Assembly: GCF_040227235.1 (NCBI RefSeq) | Contig: NZ_JBELNZ010000001.1 | Coordinates: forward strand, 62,001 to 126,000 | Direction: 5' to 3' | Source of the DNA: Parafrigoribacterium_A soli | Lineage (GTDB): Bacteria > Actinomycetota > Actinomycetes > Actinomycetales > Microbacteriaceae | Length of the DNA: 64,000 nt | Shown here: positions 24,052 to 32,971 of the stretch, piece after piece | Numbering within the stretch: position 1 is the first letter of the stretch | How the letters are laid out: each line of letters begins with the position of its first letter | Program-made: the position numbers and the translations under genes | Notes under the pieces: model-generated | Database searches by the model: none | What the model was told of the DNA's origin: nothing | What the model saw: the letters and a program-made list of their open reading frames with translations, nothing else

Positions 24052-25686
24052 GTGAAACGCATCATCCCCACCCTTGTCGGTATCGCCTCCATTGCCATTC
24101 TCGTTGCGGGGTGCAGCACGACGGCCCCCGCGGACACGAGCGCAACGCCCCGCTCGGGCGGAACGCTCGTCTACGCCAGCGGTGACGCGGAACCCACCTG
24201 CCTGGACCCACACGTCGGCGGCAACTACCCGCAGGCGCTCGTCGCGACCCAGTATCTCGAGTCGCTCGTGTCGAAGAACGCCAAGGGCGACATCGTTCCG
24301 TGGCTTGCCAGTAGCTGGAAAGAGGCATCGGACGGCCTGAGCTGGGACTTCACGCTCCGCAAGGGTGTGAAGTTCACCGATGGAACGCCCCTGACCTCGG
24401 AAGCCGTGGCCGCGAACATCGCGCACCTGCAGAATCCGAAGACCGCCTCATCCACCGGCTATCTCGCGCTGGCCAAGGTCACCAACGTGACGCCCGTCGA
24501 CACGCTGACCGCACGCATCACCCTCAGCAAGCCTGACAGCGCGCTGCTGGACTCGCTCTCGCAGCCGTGGCTCGCCATCGAGTCGCCCACCGCACTCAAG
24601 CGCAGCCAGGAGGTGAACTGCGAATCCCCCGTCGGCACCGGTCCGTTCATGGTGAAGAAGTGGGATCGGCAGCAGTCGATCACCCTGGTGCGCAACGACG
24701 ACTACACCTCGCCACCCGCGGATGCCGCACACAAGGGTGCGGCATACCTCACGTCGATCGACTGGCGCTTCCTTCCCGACTCGGCCTCCCGCTATGCCGC
24801 CCTGCAGGCCGGCACCGTCGACGTGATCGACAACGCACAGCCAGACACCATCGTCGCCGCCGAGAAGACGAAGACCCTCAAGCACGTCAACGCGCCGAGG
24901 CCCGGCGCATCCAACCGTCTCGAACTGAACTCGAGCATCGCGCCCTTCAATGACAAGCTCGTGCGCGAAGCCTTCATCCGCGCCGCCGACGTCAACGACG
25001 GCATCACAAGTCTGTTCTTCGGAACGGCGAAGCGCTCCTATTCCGCGCTGTCGAGCGTCGAAAAGGCCGGATACTCGGAACCGTCGCTGTTCGACTACGA
25101 CCAGAAGGCGGCGGCACAGCTGCTCGACCAGGCCGGATGGAGCCAGAAGAACGCGGACGGCTACCGCGTGAAGGACGGCAAGGTGCTCGAGCTGAGCTTC
25201 CCGGTCAGCACCAATCAGTCGATCCCTGCCGAGCAGTCGCTCTTCGAGCAGTTGCAGGCGAGCACCAAGAAGGTCGGGTTCAAGGTGGACCTGCACCCCC
25301 TCGACCTGGCCAGCTGGTACGGAGCACTGGGCAAGAACAACTACAACCTCGTGAGCGCCCCGTACACCAAGGTCGGCCCGGATGTGCTGCGCATCCTGTT
25401 CGACTCCGATGGCACGGTTCCCGCCCCGAGCGGGTACTTCGCGAACCACGCCCAGATCAAGGACCCGGCGCTCGACGCGCTCCTCGTCGAGGCGAGCGAG
25501 TCCTCGGACCAGGCGCAGCGCGCGGAGCTGTACAAGAAGGCACAGAAGATCGTGCTCGAGGGCTACTACATCCTGCCGCTCTACGACCAGCAGAACCACT
25601 ACCTGCTGGCTGAAAAGGTGGAGGGCTTCCGGGCGCTGCCGTCGGTGTCCACCCCCGTGCTCTACGACGCGTGGTTGCGCCACTGA
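24052..25686 (+). CDS. Peptide/nickel-type ABC transporter substrate-binding lipoprotein
   Basis: A 544-residue extracytoplasmic solute receptor of the SBP_bac_5 (DppA/OppA) class. A GTG start gives MKRIIPTLVGIASIAIL, followed by the lipobox VAGC, so it is a lipoprotein. The mature protein contains the family segments TLVYASGDAEPTCLDPH, SWDFTLRKGVKFTDGTPL and NDDYTSPPADAAHKG. Binding specificity cannot be read, although oligopeptides are most likely. It is the first gene of a four-gene operon with two permeases and a fused ATPase, divergent from a TetR-type regulator. Confidence 0.93.
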   Translation: MKRIIPTLVGIASIAILVAGCSTTAPADTSATPRSGGTLVYASGDAEPTCLDPHVGGNYPQALVATQYLESLVSKNAKGDIVPWLASSWKEASDGLSWDFTLRKGVKFTDGTPLTSEAVAANIAHLQNPKTASSTGYLALAKVTNVTPVDTLTARITLSKPDSALLDSLSQPWLAIESPTALKRSQEVNCESPVGTGPFMVKKWDRQQSITLVRNDDYTSPPADAAHKGAAYLTSIDWRFLPDSASRYAALQAGTVDVIDNAQPDTIVAAEKTKTLKHVNAPRPGASNRLELNSSIAPFNDKLVREAFIRAADVNDGITSLFFGTAKRSYSALSSVEKAGYSEPSLFDYDQKAAAQLLDQAGWSQKNADGYRVKDGKVLELSFPVSTNQSIPAEQSLFEQLQASTKKVGFKVDLHPLDLASWYGALGKNNYNLVSAPYTKVGPDVLRILFDSDGTVPAPSGYFANHAQIKDPALDALLVEASESSDQAQRAELYKKAQKIVLEGYYILPLYDQQNHYLLAEKVEGFRALPSVSTPVLYDAWLRH

Positions 25687-26654
25687 TCGATGCGGCACCG
25701 CCAGCGGTCCGACATCCGGGCCGCTGGCTGCCCTGGCTCGTGGCGAGGCTCGGCGGTGTCGTCTTCGTTCTGTGGGCGGTGGCCACCGTCACGTTCTTTG
25801 CGATCCGCCTGATCCCGGGCGACCCCGCGGAGGCGATCCTCGGCGGACCCGGCTCGCAGGCCAGCGCGCAGGCGCTGGCGCAGGCACGCGCTGACTACGG
25901 ACTCGACCAGCCACTCATCATCCAGTACCTCGTCTACATCGGCAGGCTCGCCACGGGCGACCTCGGCCAGTCATATTCGCTGCACAAGTCGGTCGTCTCC
26001 GTGATCGGGGAGAACATCGGCGGGACCCTTCTGCTCGCGCTGTTCTCCCTCCTGCTCGGGGCACTCATCGCGCTCGGGCTCGCCGCGTGGTCCATGCGCG
26101 CGGGGAGGCTTGCAGCGTGGATCGGCTCGCTGCTCGAGATCGTCGCAGCGGCCGTCCCCCACTTCTGGCTCGCCATTTCGCTCATCCTGCTGTTCAGCAC
26201 GACGCTCGCATGGCTTCCTCCGGTGAGCGTCCCCGGCGCCCTCGGCTATGTGCTCCCCGTCGTCACGCTCGGGGTTCCGCTCGCCGGCTTCCTCGCCCAG
26301 GTGATGCGGGACTCCATGCTTGACGCTCTCGCCTCACCGTTCGTGCTGGCCGCACGCGCACGCGGAGAGACCGAGAGTGGAGTGTTCTGGCGACACGTGC
26401 TGCGACACGCGGCGCTCCCCGCCATCGGGCTCGCGGGCTGGGCGTTCGGCTCCCTCATCAGCGGGGCAGTCATCGTCGAGACGATCTTCGCGAGAGCCGG
26501 GCTCGGCCGCAGCCTGCTTTCCGCGGTGCAACTCCGCGACGTTCCCCTCGTCGTGGGCATCGTGCTCGTCGTCGCGGCCGGCTACATTCTCATGACGACG
26601 CTCACCGACCTTGCCGATCGTCTCGTCGATCCCCGGCGCAGGAGTCACGGATGA
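25671..26654 (+). CDS. ABC transporter permease, DppB type
   Basis: A 327-residue inner-membrane permease with about six helices. It has the DppB/OppB N-terminal pattern FAIRLIPGDPAEAILGG and YGLDQPLIIQYLVYIGRLATGDLG, and the EAA loop RARGETESGVFWRHVLRHAALPA, which contacts the ATPase. The GTG start lies 13 bp inside the substrate-binding-protein gene, so translation is coupled. It pairs with the next gene to form the channel. Confidence 0.93.
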   Translation: MVAPLIDAAPPAVRHPGRWLPWLVARLGGVVFVLWAVATVTFFAIRLIPGDPAEAILGGPGSQASAQALAQARADYGLDQPLIIQYLVYIGRLATGDLGQSYSLHKSVVSVIGENIGGTLLLALFSLLLGALIALGLAAWSMRAGRLAAWIGSLLEIVAAAVPHFWLAISLILLFSTTLAWLPPVSVPGALGYVLPVVTLGVPLAGFLAQVMRDSMLDALASPFVLAARARGETESGVFWRHVLRHAALPAIGLAGWAFGSLISGAVIVETIFARAGLGRSLLSAVQLRDVPLVVGIVLVVAAGYILMTTLTDLADRLVDPRRRSHG

Positions 26655-27454
26655 CCCGGTCGCGCCCGGCCGAGATCGTCGCGGTCGTCATACTCGCGGT
26701 CCTCGCCGTCGCGGCTCTCGCACCCGCCGTCCTCGCCCCGGCCGACCCGCTCGCGGTGCACCCGACCGCGGGCTTCCTGCCGCCGTCACTGTCGCACCTC
26801 TTCGGCACGGACGAGTCCGGCCGCGACATCTTCACCCGCGTCATCCACGGCACCGGTCCATCGCTGCTCATCGGCCTGTCGGCCACCGCCATCGGCGTCG
26901 GACTCGCGCTCGTGCTCGGCCTACTCGCGGGACTCGGGCCACGCTGGCTCGACTTCGGAACCACCCGGTTCATCGAGGTGCTGTTCGCGTTTCCCGGCCT
27001 CCTCCTCGCCCTCCTGGTCATCGTCATCTACGGGCCCGGTGCCGTGACCTCCACGATCGCCGTCGGGCTCGCGACAGCACCGGGCTATGCACGCATCATC
27101 CGCAGCCAGGTGCTCGTCGTGAAGAACGCGCCATATATCGAGGCCGCCGTGGTGCTGGGCAGGAGCCGCAGCTACCGCGTGGTCCATCACCTCCTGCCGA
27201 ACGTGGCCGGTGCGCTGTTCGTGTTGGTGACCCTCGGCATCGGCCAGTCGATCGTCTGGGCGTCGTCGCTCAGTTATCTCGGCCTTGGTGCCGTGCCGCC
27301 CACGGCGGAGTGGGGTGCCATGCTGTCCGCTGGGCGCACCTACATCACGTCGTTCTGGTGGATGACCTTCTTCCCCGGAGTGTTCATCGTGCTGAGCGCT
27401 GCCGCGACAACGATCCTCGGGCGAAGCCTGCAACAGAGGGTGAGGTCGTCGTGA
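26651..27454 (+). CDS. ABC transporter permease, DppC type
   Basis: A 267-residue permease of the DppC/OppC class. The N-terminal PPSLSHLFGTDESGRDIFTR is the diagnostic 'HLLGTDxxGRD' block. The EAA loop appears as VVLGRSRSYRVVHHLLPN. It overlaps the upstream permease by ATGA. Compared with many DppC proteins it is slightly short, because the N-terminal cytoplasmic tail is small. Confidence 0.93.
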   Translation: MTRSRPAEIVAVVILAVLAVAALAPAVLAPADPLAVHPTAGFLPPSLSHLFGTDESGRDIFTRVIHGTGPSLLIGLSATAIGVGLALVLGLLAGLGPRWLDFGTTRFIEVLFAFPGLLLALLVIVIYGPGAVTSTIAVGLATAPGYARIIRSQVLVVKNAPYIEAAVVLGRSRSYRVVHHLLPNVAGALFVLVTLGIGQSIVWASSLSYLGLGAVPPTAEWGAMLSAGRTYITSFWWMTFFPGVFIVLSAAATTILGRSLQQRVRSS

Positions 27455-29031
27455 ACCCGCTCCTGGAGGTCGAGGATCTCTCGATCGCGTTCGGCGCCCG
27501 CACGGTGGTGTCCGGCGTCTCCTTCTCGCTCGAGGCCGGCGAATGCCTCGCCATCGTCGGCGAATCCGGTTCGGGCAAGAGCGTCACGGCGCGCGCCCTC
27601 CTCGGCCTCGCGGGCGAGGGATCGCGCGTGCGGGCTACCACGATGCGCTTCGACGACACGGCCATCCTGGATGCCTCGCCGCAGCGGCTGCGCTCCCTGC
27701 GCGGCCGGGAGATCGGCCTCGTCTCGCAGGGCGCCCTGGTCGCGCTCGACCCGCTGCGGCCGATCGGACGCGAGGTCGCTGACGCGCTGCGGCTGCACAC
27801 GTCGATGACCGCTGCGCAGCGCGCCGACCGCGCGATCGAACTGCTCGCCGAGGCGGGATTGCCCGAGCCCGAACTGCGATACGGTCAGCGCCCGGACGAG
27901 CTCTCCGGCGGGATGCGGCAGCGAGCGGTGATCGCGTCCGCCATCGCCATGAGGCCTCGGCTGCTGATCGCCGACGAACCGACGACCGCCCTCGACACGA
28001 CGGTGCAGGCGCGCATCCTCGAACTGCTGGAACGGCTGAGGGCGCAGGGTGCCGCCATCCTGTTGATCAGCCACGATCTCGCCGTCGTGAGCAGGATCGC
28101 CTCCCGCATCGCGGTCATGCAGGGCGGCTCGATCGTGGAGGCCGGGACGACCGAGAATGTACTCTCCTCACCACAGCATCCGTATACCCGCAGCCTCATC
28201 GCCGCGGTTCCCGCGAGTCGTCCGCGAGGCAGCCTGCTCGGATCCGGTGACCTGACGCCGGCTCCCGCGCCAGAGCCTCCGACAACTGAGGCTGTACTGG
28301 TTGCCCGCGGTGTCAGCCTGCGCTTCGGTCCCAGACAGGCTGTGCACGACGTGAGCCTTAGCCTGCGTCGCGGGACGACGCTCGGCATCGTGGGCGAGTC
28401 CGGCTCGGGCAAGACCACCCTTGCCAGACTCTGCCTCGCGCTGGCGCGCCCCGACTCGGGTGACGTCGAGGTCCTGGGTGCTCCATGGTCATCGCTCTCC
28501 GAGCGCGAGCGTCGCGCGGGCAGAAGGCGCATCGGCGCCATCTACCAGGACGCGCTCAGCTCCTTCGACCCACGCTTCACCGTTGGACAGATCCTCGCGG
28601 ATGCCCTGAGCGGCGGCCGCACGCGGCGAGCGGGCGCCGAGGTCAACGAGCTTCTCGAGCAGGTCGGACTCGCTCCCGAGCTTGCCCGCCGCCGCCCCAG
28701 ACTGCTCTCGGGAGGCCAGCAGCAGCGCGTCGCGATCGCACGAGCCATCGCACCGTGGCCGGACATCCTGGTCTGCGATGAACCCGTCTCGAGTCTCGAC
28801 GTGCTCGTGCAAGCCCAGGTGCTCGACCTGCTCGACGAGATTCAGCGCGCCCGCGGCCTCAGCTACCTCTTCATCAGTCACGACCTCGGTGTGGTGCGGC
28901 ACATGAGCGACTCCGTGCTCGTGATGCGGCACGGCCGAGTGGTCGAGTCGGGGCCGACGGAGGACGTGTTCTCGGCTCCCCGGCACGATTACACCCGCGA
29001 GCTCATCGCCGCGGCACCGAGACTGACCTGA
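27451..29031 (+). CDS. ABC transporter ATP-binding protein, fused DppD-DppF type
   Basis: A 526-residue protein with two complete nucleotide-binding domains, equivalent to DppD and DppF joined. Domain 1 has Walker A GESGSGKSV, signature ELSGGMRQR and Walker B LLIADEPTTALD. Domain 2 has GESGSGKTT, LLSGGQQQR and ILVCDEPVSSLD. Each ends in the oligopeptide-ABC tail (SPQHPYTRSLIAAVP; APRHDYTRELIAAAP). The linker is Pro-rich (about residues 260-280). The GTG start overlaps the previous stop (GTGA). It energises the importer encoded by the three preceding genes. Confidence 0.94.
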   Translation: MNPLLEVEDLSIAFGARTVVSGVSFSLEAGECLAIVGESGSGKSVTARALLGLAGEGSRVRATTMRFDDTAILDASPQRLRSLRGREIGLVSQGALVALDPLRPIGREVADALRLHTSMTAAQRADRAIELLAEAGLPEPELRYGQRPDELSGGMRQRAVIASAIAMRPRLLIADEPTTALDTTVQARILELLERLRAQGAAILLISHDLAVVSRIASRIAVMQGGSIVEAGTTENVLSSPQHPYTRSLIAAVPASRPRGSLLGSGDLTPAPAPEPPTTEAVLVARGVSLRFGPRQAVHDVSLSLRRGTTLGIVGESGSGKTTLARLCLALARPDSGDVEVLGAPWSSLSERERRAGRRRIGAIYQDALSSFDPRFTVGQILADALSGGRTRRAGAEVNELLEQVGLAPELARRRPRLLSGGQQQRVAIARAIAPWPDILVCDEPVSSLDVLVQAQVLDLLDEIQRARGLSYLFISHDLGVVRHMSDSVLVMRHGRVVESGPTEDVFSAPRHDYTRELIAAAPRLT

Positions 29032-29154
29032 GGATCAATGCTCGCACCCACCACCCTCTCGTGCGCGGGCGCTCGGCTAGCATGGAGACCACAACCCCAC
29101 ACTCAGGCACCTCTTCACCGACACGGTGCCGCACATATCGAACCGGAGAACACC

Positions 29155-31746
29155 GTGCCGTCAGCCACGCCAGCCCCCATGCCCGACAAGCCGGCCCTCG
29201 AGGGGCTCGAAGCCAAGTGGGGCGACATCTGGGAGACCGACGGCACCTACCGTTTCGATCGTGACTCGGCCACGCGCGAGAATGTCTACTCCATCGACAC
29301 CCCACCACCGACCGCATCCGGCTCGCTGCACATCGGCCACGTCTTCAGCTACACCCACATGGACCTCATCGCCAGGTATCAGCGGATGCGCGGGCGAGAC
29401 ATCTTCTATCCGATGGGCTGGGACGACAACGGCCTGCCCACCGAGCGTCGGGTGCAGAACTACTACGGGGTGCGCTGCGACCCGAGCCTGCCCTACGTCG
29501 AGGGCTACACTCCCCCGCTCGAGGGCGGCTCGAACGCGAGCAGCAAGGCCGCCGACCAGGTGCCCATCTCCCGCCGCAACTTCATCGAGCTGTGCGAAAG
29601 GCTCACAGCAGAAGACGAGAAGCAGTTCGAAGACGTCTGGCGGATGCTCGGCCTCTCCGTCGACTGGACCCAGAGCTATCGCACCATCGGGGCCGAGGCG
29701 CAGACAGCTGCACAGCGCGCGTTCCTGCGCAACCTCGCCCGCGGCGAGGCCTATCAGGCGGATGCGCCGACGCTGTGGGACGTGACGTTCCGCACCGCCG
29801 TGGCGCAGGCCGAGCTCGAAGACAAGGAGATGCCGGGCGCATACCACCGGGTTGCGTTCCACGGGCCGAAGTCGGATGTGCACATCGAGACCACGCGGCC
29901 GGAACTGCTGCCGGCCTGCGTGGCGCTTGTCGCGCATCCGGATGACGAGCGCTACCAGCACCTCTTCGGTACGACCGTGCGCACGCCGCTCTTCGACGTC
30001 GAAGTGCCCGTGCTCGCGCATCACCTCGCGCAGAAGGACAAGGGTTCCGGCATCGCGATGATCTGCACCTTCGGTGACGTGACCGACGTGATCTGGTGGC
30101 GCGAACTCGACCTCCCCACCCGCAGCATCATCGGCCGCGACGGTCGCATCATCGCGGAGGCACCGGAGGCGATCACGGGCGATGGTCCGACCGCGGCCTA
30201 CGCGGAACTCGCCGGCAAGACCGTGTTCTCGGCCAAGCAGGCCGTCGTCGAGCTGCTGCGCGGCAGCGGCGAGCTCATCGGCGACCCGAAGCCCATCACG
30301 CACCCGGTGAAGTTCTTCGAGAAGGGCGACAAGCCGCTCGAGATCGTCTCGACGCTGCAGTGGTACATCGCGAACGGTGCGCGCGACGAGAAGCTGCGCG
30401 CGACCATGATCGAACGCGGCCGCGAGGTGAACTTCACGCCGGAGTTCATGCGCGTGCGCTACGACAACTGGGTCGGCGGTCTCACCGGCGACTGGCTCGT
30501 TTCGCGCCAGCGCTTCTTCGGCGTGCCGCTGCCGGTGTGGTACGAGCTCGACGCGAACGGCGAGCGTGGCGCCGTCATCGTGCCGGGCGAGGACGCGCTG
30601 CCCGTCGATCCGTCGTCGGATGCAGCCCCAGGGTACGACGAGAGCCAGCGTGGAGTGCCCGGCGGCTTCGAGGGCGAGGTGGACATCATGGACACCTGGG
30701 CCACCTCGAGCCTCACCCCGCAGATCGCGGGCGGCTGGGAAAGCGACCCCGAGCTGTTCTCGCTCGTGTTCCCATACTCGCTGCGCTCACAGGGGCAGGA
30801 CATCATCCGCACCTGGCTGTTCTCGACGATGCTGCGCGCGCAACTCGAGAGCGACACCATCCCGTGGAAGAACGCGGGCATCAGCGGCTTCATCGTCGAC
30901 CCCGACCGCAAGAAGATGTCGAAGTCGAAGGGCAACGTCGTCACCCCGGCAGCCATGCTCGAGCAGCACGGTTCGGATGCGGTGCGCTACTGGGCCGCGT
31001 CGTCGAGACTCGGAACCGACGCCGCCTTCGATCCGCAGAACCCGACGCAGATCAAGATCGGGCGACGCCTCGCGATCAAGATCCTCAACGCCGCAAAGTT
31101 CGTGTACTCCTTCCCTGAAACCGTCGAAGGGCCCGCCACGGTCCCTGAGCTCCTCGAAGGGCATCCACTCGACGCCGACCTGCTCGCCGAGCTCGGCGCC
31201 GTCGTGCGCACCGCGACGAAGGCGTTCGAGGAATACGACCACGCCAGGGCCCTCGAGGCGACCGAACAGTTCTTCTGGACCTTCTGCGACGACTACCTGG
31301 AACTCGTGAAAGAGCGCGCGTACGGCGCTGACACGCCAGAGGGCCAGGGCTCGGCGACTCACACGCTGCGCACCGCCGTGGACGTGATGCTGAGGCTCTT
31401 CGCGCCGTTCCTGCCGTTCGCCACAGAAGAGGTGTGGTCGTGGACCCACTCGGGTTCGGTGCACCAGGCCGCGTGGCCGGATGCGCCGAGCGAGGCCGCG
31501 GCCGCCGGCCTGCTGCCCGCCGTGAGCGCCGCCCTGATCGGGATCCGTCGCGCCAAAACGGATGCCAAGGCGTCGCAGAAGACCCCCGTGATCTCGGCCA
31601 CGCTGCACGCGCCGGCCGCCCAGCTGACGCTGATAGAACGGGCGGTGGACGATCTCAAGGCCGTGGGCAAAATCACCGAGCTCACGCTCGTCGAGGGCGC
31701 AGAGATCGCGGTCTCCGATGTGGTGTTCGAGGAACAGGTGGAATAA
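29155..31746 (+). CDS. valS: Valine-tRNA ligase
   Basis: A class I synthetase that charges tRNA-Val and hydrolyses misformed Thr-tRNA. The 863-residue protein has HIGH (59-62) and KMSKS (587-591), WETDGTYRF near the start and the usual CP1 editing insertion. The GTG at 29155 was chosen because GGAG precedes it by 7 nt and homology begins soon after; an ATG at 29179 is the alternative. Residues 654-669 contain PETVEG and PELLEG, which look like decayed in-frame copies of a dispersed repeat. The next gene begins immediately after the stop, so a small lipoprotein is cotranscribed. Confidence 0.95.
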   Translation: MPSATPAPMPDKPALEGLEAKWGDIWETDGTYRFDRDSATRENVYSIDTPPPTASGSLHIGHVFSYTHMDLIARYQRMRGRDIFYPMGWDDNGLPTERRVQNYYGVRCDPSLPYVEGYTPPLEGGSNASSKAADQVPISRRNFIELCERLTAEDEKQFEDVWRMLGLSVDWTQSYRTIGAEAQTAAQRAFLRNLARGEAYQADAPTLWDVTFRTAVAQAELEDKEMPGAYHRVAFHGPKSDVHIETTRPELLPACVALVAHPDDERYQHLFGTTVRTPLFDVEVPVLAHHLAQKDKGSGIAMICTFGDVTDVIWWRELDLPTRSIIGRDGRIIAEAPEAITGDGPTAAYAELAGKTVFSAKQAVVELLRGSGELIGDPKPITHPVKFFEKGDKPLEIVSTLQWYIANGARDEKLRATMIERGREVNFTPEFMRVRYDNWVGGLTGDWLVSRQRFFGVPLPVWYELDANGERGAVIVPGEDALPVDPSSDAAPGYDESQRGVPGGFEGEVDIMDTWATSSLTPQIAGGWESDPELFSLVFPYSLRSQGQDIIRTWLFSTMLRAQLESDTIPWKNAGISGFIVDPDRKKMSKSKGNVVTPAAMLEQHGSDAVRYWAASSRLGTDAAFDPQNPTQIKIGRRLAIKILNAAKFVYSFPETVEGPATVPELLEGHPLDADLLAELGAVVRTATKAFEEYDHARALEATEQFFWTFCDDYLELVKERAYGADTPEGQGSATHTLRTAVDVMLRLFAPFLPFATEEVWSWTHSGSVHQAAWPDAPSEAAAAGLLPAVSAALIGIRRAKTDAKASQKTPVISATLHAPAAQLTLIERAVDDLKAVGKITELTLVEGAEIAVSDVVFEEQVE
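31113..31161. repeat. Pair of degenerate REP-like repeats inside valS
   Basis: Two 19-mers, ccctgaaaccgtcgaaggg (31113-31131) and ccctgagctcctcgaaggg (31143-31161), lie 30 bp apart in the same orientation and frame. Each resembles the reverse complement of the repeat core seen at 14633 and 18080 (ccctgagcctgtcgaaggg). Confidence 0.6.
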
Positions 31747-32328
31747 ATGCGCAAGCCGCTCGCGCTCGTGACGATTGCTGTGATCAGCCTCGCGCTGGTC
31801 GCGTGCGGCACGTCTGCGCCGCCGAAGGCCGCACCGAGCTCGAGTCCGACGCCAACGGCATCGGCCACGCCGAGCGCGCCGCCGCCCGCGAAGCAGGCGC
31901 AACCGACGCGCACCCGGCCACTGCCTTTGCTCACTGACCCGGACATCCTCGCGTATTGCCCAGATGAGCCCGCCGTGCACTTCGACGGCAAGGCCAGCGA
32001 CGTCACGAAGATCTTGGTCTGCACCTCGGTGCCTTCAGCGAACGGCACGACCGAGAGCGCAAGTCTGGTCAACTTCGGCGCCGACGCCCTGTTGTCGGCG
32101 TATAGCGCGGCGGACGCCAAGGTCACCAAGGATCCGTGCGTCCGTGTCGCCAGGGACCCGCTACTGATCTGGATCACGCGGTCAGACGGCGCGACGCATC
32201 CGGTGTACGCGCCAGTCGATCCCTGCGGCTACCCGAGCAGCGCGGCCGTGGCCGCGTATCAGGCCCTCGGACTGCAGATTCTCTGGGAAGCCGACCTCGA
32301 CGCGAACGGTACTCCCGTCTCGCCGTAA
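31747..32328 (+). CDS. Hypothetical lipoprotein (193 aa)
   Basis: The ATG directly follows the valS stop TAA, so the genes are cotranscribed and coupled. The protein has a clear lipoprotein signal (MRKPLALVTIAVISLALVAC) with the lipobox cysteine at residue 20. A Pro/Ser/Thr/Ala-rich spacer of about 40 residues follows, then a globular domain with four further cysteines (in AYCPDEP, LVCTSV, DPCVRV and DPCGYP), which may form disulfides outside the membrane. I do not recognise the domain. Confidence 0.75.
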   Translation: MRKPLALVTIAVISLALVACGTSAPPKAAPSSSPTPTASATPSAPPPAKQAQPTRTRPLPLLTDPDILAYCPDEPAVHFDGKASDVTKILVCTSVPSANGTTESASLVNFGADALLSAYSAADAKVTKDPCVRVARDPLLIWITRSDGATHPVYAPVDPCGYPSSAAVAAYQALGLQILWEADLDANGTPVSP

Positions 32329-32381
32329 TCGGTTCGCGCTATCGAGCCACAACCACCCCCTATCCCGAACAGGAGCAGCGC

Positions 32382-32657
32382 ATGCAGTTGGGCACCAGAT
32401 GGCGCGTAGGCACCGAGGCACCGCCTCGTCTTCCGGATGCGGTGCTGGACGCGGTGCGCGCGGTCGAGTCCGAGTTGCGCGACGCCGTCCCCGGCAGCGC
32501 AGAGTGGCGGTGGACACTCACCTGGCTGGAGGGCCGGCCCGTGGTCGAACTCGACGACGGTACCGTCATCCGCCTCGACCCGGTCACAGGCGCGGCGACG
32601 GTCACGGCGTGGTCGGAGGAGAGCAGCCCCGATGAGGGCGGCCCGAAGAGTGAATAG
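32382..32657 (+). CDS. Hypothetical protein (91 aa)
   Basis: A small, acidic, soluble protein. ATG at 32382 was chosen because AGGAG lies 7 nt upstream. It contains MQLGTRWRVGTEAP, an amphipathic helix (AVLDAVRAVESELR) and a short beta-rich part WTLTWLEGRPVVELDDGTVIRL. No catalytic motif is visible and I do not recognise the family. It is co-oriented with valS and the lipoprotein gene, 53 bp behind the latter. Confidence 0.65.
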   Translation: MQLGTRWRVGTEAPPRLPDAVLDAVRAVESELRDAVPGSAEWRWTLTWLEGRPVVELDDGTVIRLDPVTGAATVTAWSEESSPDEGGPKSE

Positions 32658-32971
32658 CCTTGCACAGGAGGTGGCGCTAGGACGCCGTGTGCGTTTATTC
32701 GTGCATTTCGGGTAGCTGCCTCACCGGGGCCGGCTGGGTACGCGAACGACCGCTCGCGAAGTCTCGGTGGTCACGCTCTCGCTGGTCAACGAAAGGCTGG
32801 ATATCGCCGGAGGGGTAGCGGCGATGGACGCGCGGCCAGGTGCTCCATCCGCTGGGTGGGCGGGATGCGGCGCTGGCCTAGGGAGATTATGGCATGGCCC
32901 GGCGACATCGGATCGCATGTTTCGCCGGTCCCATGACCGCCGGGTGCGAAACACAGTCCTAGGCTTGGGGA
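32658..32971. other. Gene-free 314 bp with a long imperfect hairpin
   Basis: No convincing coding frame is seen on either strand. The right half holds an imperfect inverted repeat (32891-32937) in which ggcatggcccggcgacat faces atgtttcgccggtcccatgacc across a short loop. It could terminate the valS transcript or be a decayed repeat. The M3 peptidase promoter follows at the right edge. Confidence 0.5.
32960..32965 (+). promoter_or_regulatory. -10 box of the M3 peptidase gene (leaderless spacing)
   Basis: TAGGCT is followed by 6 nt and then GTG at 32972. This spacing favours the GTG over the in-frame ATG four codons later. Confidence 0.5.

Noticed and set aside
26611..27450. 280-codon N-terminal extension of the fused ABC ATPase
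   Set aside because: It is an out-of-frame reading of the DppC-type permease gene. The ATPase domain begins at the GTG at 27451, which overlaps the permease stop.
32721..32954. 77-codon minus-strand frame in the gap before the M3 peptidase gene
   Set aside because: Composition is Arg/Pro/Ser-rich like other chance frames in this genome. It lacks a ribosome site and overlaps an inverted repeat.
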